This document shows, in pieces, positions 59,697 through 64,000 of a stretch of DNA of 64,000 nucleotides. Each line of letters starts with the position of its first letter. Positions within the stretch are counted from its first letter, which is position 1. This DNA comes from Streptomyces coffeae (GTDB taxonomy: Bacteria; Actinomycetota; Actinomycetes; Streptomycetales; Streptomycetaceae), in the NCBI RefSeq assembly GCF_016741875.1, contig NZ_JAERRF010000025.1, forward strand, positions 1 to 64,000, read 5' to 3'. The notes below the pieces were generated by a model. That model did no database searches, was not told where the DNA came from, and saw only the letters and a program-made list of their open reading frames with translations. The translations under genes and the position numbers were made by a program.

Positions 59697-62654
59697 GTGA
59701 CGACGTCAGCGCAGGAAACCGCCCGGACTCCCGAGGCGACGGCGGTGGCCGAAGCCCTGGACCGGGCGGACTGCGGTGAGGTGGCCGGGGACGCCGGACG
59801 CCGTGCGCAGTACTCCGCCGACGCCTCCAACTACCGGCGGATCCCGCTGGCGGTGGTCTTTCCACGCAACCGCGAGCAGGTGCTGCGCGCGGTGGCGGCC
59901 TGCCGGCGTCTGGGAGTACCGATCACCGTACGCGGTGCGGGCACCAGCACCTCCGGCCAGGCCGTCGGATCCGGGGTGGTGCTGGACTTCTCCCGCCACT
60001 TCAACCGGCTGCTCTCCCTCGACCCGGCGGCGCGCACGGCCACCGTGCAGCCGGGGATCGTGCTGGACGAGCTCCAGGCTGCGGCCGCCGGGCACGGGCT
60101 GCTGTTCGGCGCCGATCCCTCCACCCACAGCCGCTGCACCCTGGGCGGGATGATCGGCAACAACGCGTGCGGTTCGCATTCGGTGGCCTGGGGCCGCACC
60201 GCCGACAACGTGGTCGAACTGGAGGTGGTGACGTATCGCGGCACGGTGGTCCGGCTCGGTCCGATGACCCGCGCCGAGATCGACGAGGCGGTGGCCGCTG
60301 ACGACGACCGCGGGCGGCTGATCGGTGCGTTGGACACCCTGGTCCGGCGCAACCTGGGGCCGCTCCGCACCGAACTGGGCCGGTTCCCCCGACAGGTGTC
60401 GGGCTATGCGCTGGAACATCTGCTGCCCGAGCGGCGGTTCAACCTCGCGCGGGCGCTGGTCGGCAGCGAGGGGACCCTGGCCGTGGTGCTCTCCGCCACC
60501 GTGACGCTCATCGCCCCTCCCCCGGCGCGGGCGCTGGTGGTCCTCGGTTTCCGGGACGCGTGCGCGGCGGCGGACGCGGTGCCCGCCCTGCTGGAACACC
60601 GGCCGCTGGCCCTGGAGGGGCTGGACCACGCACTGACCGACATCGTCACCCGGCCCGAGACCCGGGCGGCCGTCGACTCCCTGCCGCCCGGCTCCCGGGC
60701 CTGGTTGTTCGCCGAACTCGGCGGCGTGGAAGAGGAGTTGACCGGTCGGGCGGAGGCTCTGAGCGCCGCGGCCCGGGGCGCCGCCGGGTTCACCGGCAGC
60801 GAGGTCGTCACCGACTCCGGGCGGGCCCGGCGGCTGTGGCGGATCCGCGAGGACGGAGCCGGGCTCGCCACCCGGCTGCCGGACGGCTCCGAGGCGTGGC
60901 CCGGCTGGGAGGACGCCGCCGTACCCCCGGAGCGGCTCGGCTCCTATCTGCGGGAGTTCACCGAGCTGCTGGACCGGCACGGGCTGCGCGGAGCGGTGTA
61001 CGGACACTTCGGCGAGGGCTGTCTGCATGTGCGGATCGACTTCGACTTCGGCACCGAGAAGGGCACCGCGGTCTTCCGCGCCTTCGTCACCGACGCCGCC
61101 GCGCTGACGGCGGAACACGGGGGCTCGCTCTCGGGTGAGCACGGGGACGGCCAGGCGCGTTCGGAGCTGCTTCCGCTGATGTACGGGCCCGAGATCATCG
61201 CGCTGTTCGAGGAGTTCAAGAACATCTGGGACCCCGACCACGGGCTCAACCCGGGCATCATCACCCGCCCGCTGCCGGTGGACGGCAATCTCCGGGTCGC
61301 CCCTCACCGCACCCCGCTGCCGCTGGCCACCGTCTTCCCCTTCCACTCCGACGGCGGTGACTTCGCCAAAGCCACCCGCCGCTGTGTGGGTGTCGGGAAG
61401 TGCCGCTCGGCCACCCAGCGCGGCGATGTGATGTGTCCGAGCTACCGGGTGACGCGGGACGAGAAGGACTCCACCCGGGGCCGGGCACGGCTGCTGTACG
61501 AGATGACCCAGGGCGAGGTCATCACCGGCGGCTGGCGGTCCACCGAGGTGCGGGACGCCCTCGATCTGTGTCTGTCCTGCAAGGGGTGCAGCAGCGACTG
61601 CCCCGTCGGGGTGGACATGGCGACGTACAAGTCGGAGTTCCTGCACCACCACTACCGGGGGCGGCCACGCCCGGCGTCGCACTACTCCATGGGCTGGCTG
61701 CCGCTGCTGTCGCGGGTCGCCGCCCGGATGCCGCGACTGGTCAACGCGCTCACCGCCTCCCGGCTCGCCCCGCTGCTCAAACGACTCGGCGGAATCGCCC
61801 CGCAGCGGGAGATCCCGCGCTTCGCCGAGCGCACCTTCCTGGAGTGGTTCCGCCACCGGACACCGGAGGGCGACGGACGGCGCGGCCCGGTGGTGCTGTG
61901 GGTCGACTCGTTCAACAACCACTTCTCCCCCGAGGTGCTGCGCGCGGGCGTGGCCGTCCTGGAGAGCGCCGGATACCGGGTGCGGGTGCCCGACGGCACC
62001 CAGTGCTGCGGGCTGACCTGGATCACCACCGGCCAGCTGGGGGTGGCGCGCCGGATCGCCGCGCGCACGGCAGCCGCGCTCGGTCCCGCGGCCCGTGCCG
62101 GGGTGCCGGTGGTGGGCCTGGAGCCGAGCTGTACGGCGGCGCTGCGCGGCGATCTGCCGGAACTGCTGGACGGCGACCAGAACGCCGCCGCCGTCGGCCG
62201 GGCCACCGTCACCCTCGCCGAACTCCTCGTCGGATACGCCCCCGACTGGCGGCCCCCGGCGGTCGGGTCCCGCGCCATCAGCCAGACCCACTGCCATCAG
62301 CACGCCACCTCGGGCTTCGGCGCGGACAGCGCGCTGCTGCGCCGGATGGGCGTGGACAACACCGCGCTCGACTCCGGCTGTTGCGGGCTGGCGGGCAACT
62401 TCGGCTTCGAGCGCGGCCACTACGAGGTGTCCGTGGCCGCCGGGGAGCAGGTGCTGCTGCCCGCGGTGCGCGCGGCCTCCCCCGACACGGTCGTCCTCGC
62501 CGACGGCTTCAGCTGCCGCACCCAGATCGCTCAGCACACCGACCGCCGCGGGGTCCATCTGGCCCAGCTCATCGCGACGGCCCTGCCCACCGCACCGACC
62601 CCGGACACCGTCCGGGAACACGCCTCCACACGACAGGAAGACACCCGTGACTGA
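59697..62654 (+). CDS. FAD-binding and Fe-S D-2-hydroxyacid dehydrogenase, YdiJ type
   Basis: A 985-residue fused flavo-iron-sulphur dehydrogenase. The FAD_binding_4 domain carries ITVRGAGTSTSGQAVGSGVV and GMIGNNACGSHSVAWGRTAD; the FAD-oxidase C domain includes GEHGDGQARSELLPLMYG. Cysteine motifs follow: CVGVGKCRSATQRGDVMC near residue 561, CLSCKGCSSDCPVGVDM near 623, and CCG-type segments GTQCCGLTWI near 769 and DSGCCGLAGNFGFERG near 894. The same design is seen in E. coli YdiJ, a D-2-hydroxyglutarate dehydrogenase. The electron acceptor is unknown. GTG 59697 has AGGAG about 10 bases upstream. Its end overlaps the next gene. A D-2-hydroxyglutarate role would close the pathway begun by the HglS-like gene. 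Confidence 0.85.
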   Translation: MTTSAQETARTPEATAVAEALDRADCGEVAGDAGRRAQYSADASNYRRIPLAVVFPRNREQVLRAVAACRRLGVPITVRGAGTSTSGQAVGSGVVLDFSRHFNRLLSLDPAARTATVQPGIVLDELQAAAAGHGLLFGADPSTHSRCTLGGMIGNNACGSHSVAWGRTADNVVELEVVTYRGTVVRLGPMTRAEIDEAVAADDDRGRLIGALDTLVRRNLGPLRTELGRFPRQVSGYALEHLLPERRFNLARALVGSEGTLAVVLSATVTLIAPPPARALVVLGFRDACAAADAVPALLEHRPLALEGLDHALTDIVTRPETRAAVDSLPPGSRAWLFAELGGVEEELTGRAEALSAAARGAAGFTGSEVVTDSGRARRLWRIREDGAGLATRLPDGSEAWPGWEDAAVPPERLGSYLREFTELLDRHGLRGAVYGHFGEGCLHVRIDFDFGTEKGTAVFRAFVTDAAALTAEHGGSLSGEHGDGQARSELLPLMYGPEIIALFEEFKNIWDPDHGLNPGIITRPLPVDGNLRVAPHRTPLPLATVFPFHSDGGDFAKATRRCVGVGKCRSATQRGDVMCPSYRVTRDEKDSTRGRARLLYEMTQGEVITGGWRSTEVRDALDLCLSCKGCSSDCPVGVDMATYKSEFLHHHYRGRPRPASHYSMGWLPLLSRVAARMPRLVNALTASRLAPLLKRLGGIAPQREIPRFAERTFLEWFRHRTPEGDGRRGPVVLWVDSFNNHFSPEVLRAGVAVLESAGYRVRVPDGTQCCGLTWITTGQLGVARRIAARTAAALGPAARAGVPVVGLEPSCTAALRGDLPELLDGDQNAAAVGRATVTLAELLVGYAPDWRPPAVGSRAISQTHCHQHATSGFGADSALLRRMGVDNTALDSGCCGLAGNFGFERGHYEVSVAAGEQVLLPAVRAASPDTVVLADGFSCRTQIAQHTDRRGVHLAQLIATALPTAPTPDTVREHASTRQEDTRD

Positions 62655-63795
62655 CGCACTCTCGCTCATCGACGACTGGGGCCCCGAAAAAGTTGTGGTC
62701 GTCTCCCACCGGCGCACCGGCATGAAGGGCGTGCTGGTCATCGACAACACCGCCCGTGGTACCGGGAAGGGCGGTACCCGGATGAGCCCCGGAGTGACCG
62801 TCGAGGAAGTGGCGCGCCTGGCCCGGGTGATGACCTGGAAGTGGGCGAGCGTGGACCTGTTCTACGGGGGCGCGAAGGCGGGCATCGTGGCCGATCCCGC
62901 CTCCCCCGACAAGGAGGCCGTGCTGCGCGCCTTCGCCCGGGCCCTGTCCAACGAGGTGCCGCGCGCGTATGTGATGGGCCTGGACATGGGGCTCACCGAG
63001 TGCGACGCGGCCATCATCCAGGACGAGCTGGGCGACCGTGGCGCCGCCGTCGGCACCCCGGAACACCTCGGCGGTGTGGCGTACGACAAGCTCGGGGTCA
63101 CCGGCTACGGAGTGGCCGAGGCCGCCGACGCGGCGGTGGAGAGCCTGGGGCTGTCGCTGGCGGGGGCCCGGGTGGCGATCCAGGGGTTCGGCGCGGTGGG
63201 CAGCGCGGCCGCGCGCCGCTTCGCCGAGCTGGGCGCCGGGGTGGTGGCGGTCTCCACCGCCCACGGCTCCGTGCACGACCCCAGCGGTCTTGACGTACGG
63301 GAGCTGCTGGCGGCCCGCGACGAGCACGGCGACCACTTCGTCACCCGCCACCGCCAGGGCACCGCGCTGCCGCCCGGCGCCGAGCTCACCGCCGACTGCG
63401 ACGTCCTGGTCCCGGCCGCGCTCCAGGACGTCATCAGCCGGGACACCGCCGGGCAGATCAAGGCCAAGGTGGTGGTGGAGGGCGCCAATCTGCCCACCTC
63501 CGAGGAGGCGCAGGGCATCCTCGCGGAGCGGGGCATCACCGTGATCCCCGACTTCGTGGCCAACGCCGGGGGTGTGGTGGCCGCGGCCTTCGCCATGGAC
63601 GCCCGCTACTCCGGCTTCCGCCCCGACACGGGCGCCATCTTCGAGACGGTCTCGGCACGGCTGCGGGCCAACACGGTGACCGTCCTGGAGGAGGCGCGCC
63701 GCCGGTCGGCCACCCCGCACACCGCGGGCCGCGGCCTGGCCGAGGAGCGGGTGCGCGCCGCGATGCGCAGCAAGGGGCGGCTGCCCCGCGGCTGA
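62647..63795 (+). CDS. Glu/Leu/Phe/Val dehydrogenase
   Basis: A 382-residue NAD(P)-dependent amino-acid dehydrogenase. Substrate-site motifs are GKGGTRMSPGVTVEEVARLA with MTWKWA (Lys65) and LFYGGAKAGI (Lys77), and catalytic Asp lies in VMGLDMGLTECDAA. The Rossmann loop is VAIQGFGAVGSAAARRFAEL. DVLVPAALQDVISRDTAG and EGANLPTSEEAQGILAERGI complete the family. Unlike the copy at 19786, the C terminus is regular. GTG 62647 overlaps the previous stop in GTGACTGA, so the FAD/Fe-S gene and this one are translationally coupled. It may deaminate glutamate formed in aminoadipate transamination, or aminoadipate itself. Confidence 0.9.
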   Translation: MTDALSLIDDWGPEKVVVVSHRRTGMKGVLVIDNTARGTGKGGTRMSPGVTVEEVARLARVMTWKWASVDLFYGGAKAGIVADPASPDKEAVLRAFARALSNEVPRAYVMGLDMGLTECDAAIIQDELGDRGAAVGTPEHLGGVAYDKLGVTGYGVAEAADAAVESLGLSLAGARVAIQGFGAVGSAAARRFAELGAGVVAVSTAHGSVHDPSGLDVRELLAARDEHGDHFVTRHRQGTALPPGAELTADCDVLVPAALQDVISRDTAGQIKAKVVVEGANLPTSEEAQGILAERGITVIPDFVANAGGVVAAAFAMDARYSGFRPDTGAIFETVSARLRANTVTVLEEARRRSATPHTAGRGLAEERVRAAMRSKGRLPRG

Positions 63796-63828
63796 CCGGC
63801 CTCCGTGCCGCCGGCCGGGGGTGACACG

Positions 63829-63846
63829 GGGCGCCGCGCGGCGCCC
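63829..63846 (+). terminator. Hairpin after the dehydrogenase gene
   Basis: gggcgccg (63829-63836) pairs with cggcgccc (63839-63846); the loop is 2 bases, so in practice a tight stem. It lies 33 bases after the stop of the amino-acid dehydrogenase. Confidence 0.6.
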
Positions 63847-63920
63847 TGGGCCACGCTGGAGAGGAGGACCGTGGTCGTGGGACGGGAGCCGGCTCCCGCC
63901 GCACACCGGACACAGGAGGC

Positions 63921-64000
63921 GTGGGTGCACACGAGGTGATGGCCCGGGACCGGTGGTCCCGGCGGCTCACCGAGGCCGCGAGGCGGCCCGGAACCGCCGA
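63921..64000 (+). CDS. Start of a further gene, cut by the window edge
   Basis: Reading from GTG 63921 (or ATG 63939 in the same frame) gives GAHEVMARDRWSRRLTEAAR then RPGTA and leaves the window open. An AGGAGG lies just before the GTG and an ACGAGG before the ATG. The short sequence does not allow a family assignment. Confidence 0.4.
   Translation, partial: MGAHEVMARDRWSRRLTEAARRPGTA

Overview
The window is high-GC actinobacterial DNA, almost certainly a Streptomyces chromosome. The signs are codon bias toward G/C at third positions, many GTG starts and one TTG start, dense TetR/LysR/AraC/PadR/HxlR/Lrp regulators, a SpoIIE-type phosphatase, CYP105-like P450 with a small 3Fe-4S ferredoxin, and the GlcNAc phosphotransferase genes crr and ptsI behind a DasR (dre) operator. 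No rRNA, tRNA, intact mobile element, CRISPR array or origin was seen. Small metabolic and regulatory units mixed with broken genes suggest an arm-proximal, accessory-rich region.

Left part (1-15.5 kb): ptsI (cut by the edge) and crr with a dre site; an imine-reductase-like gene facing an HxlR regulator across a clear palindrome; a run of small enzymes (DHFR-like, GNAT, LysE exporter, HAD phosphatase, RNase H); then a zone with several decayed genes (a Nudix tail, a frameshifted TetR tail, an MFS gene lacking its N terminus, the tail of a P450-reductase fusion). It ends with an Ala/Lys-rich histone-like protein, a DUF998 membrane protein with a tandem repeat in its promoter, an Fsr-type MFS exporter divergent from an AraC regulator, and a BtuF-like protein without a signal peptide.

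Middle part (15.5-48.4 kb): a type-B carboxylesterase, a frameshifted berberine-bridge-type oxidase, an amino-acid dehydrogenase under a compact promoter/operator, a sigma-like protein fused to a zinc anti-sigma motif, membrane anchor and extracellular domain, a haloacetate-dehalogenase-like hydrolase, an AfsR/BTAD regulator, an AAC(3)-type acetyltransferase, a secreted lamin-tail protein, a secreted GH84 N-acetylglucosaminidase with a second dre site, a P450/ferredoxin pair, an ilvE / acyl-CoA dehydrogenase / indolepyruvate:ferredoxin oxidoreductase group facing an Lrp regulator, a TetR-controlled membrane protein, a PadR unit, and an APH(6)-type kinase divergent from an unusual isochorismatase-GNAT fusion.

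Right part (48.5-64 kb): a large SpoIIE/PAS/GAF phosphatase, then a set that reads as a lysine (pipecolate/aminoadipate) degradation locus. It has a FAD amine oxidase, a DUF1338/HglS-type 2-oxoadipate oxygenase and an ALDH7-type piperideine-6-carboxylate dehydrogenase in one operon. Divergent from it are a LysR regulator and an APC amino-acid permease, followed by a second LysR regulator, a YdiJ-type FAD/Fe-S D-2-hydroxyacid dehydrogenase and a translationally coupled Glu/Leu/Phe/Val dehydrogenase. Together they could take lysine-derived piperideine-6-carboxylate through aminoadipate, 2-oxoadipate and D-2-hydroxyglutarate to 2-oxoglutarate. This reconstruction is the most interesting system-level reading of the window. 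The two dre sites, 31 kb apart, also link GlcNAc uptake to release of GlcNAc by the GH84 enzyme.
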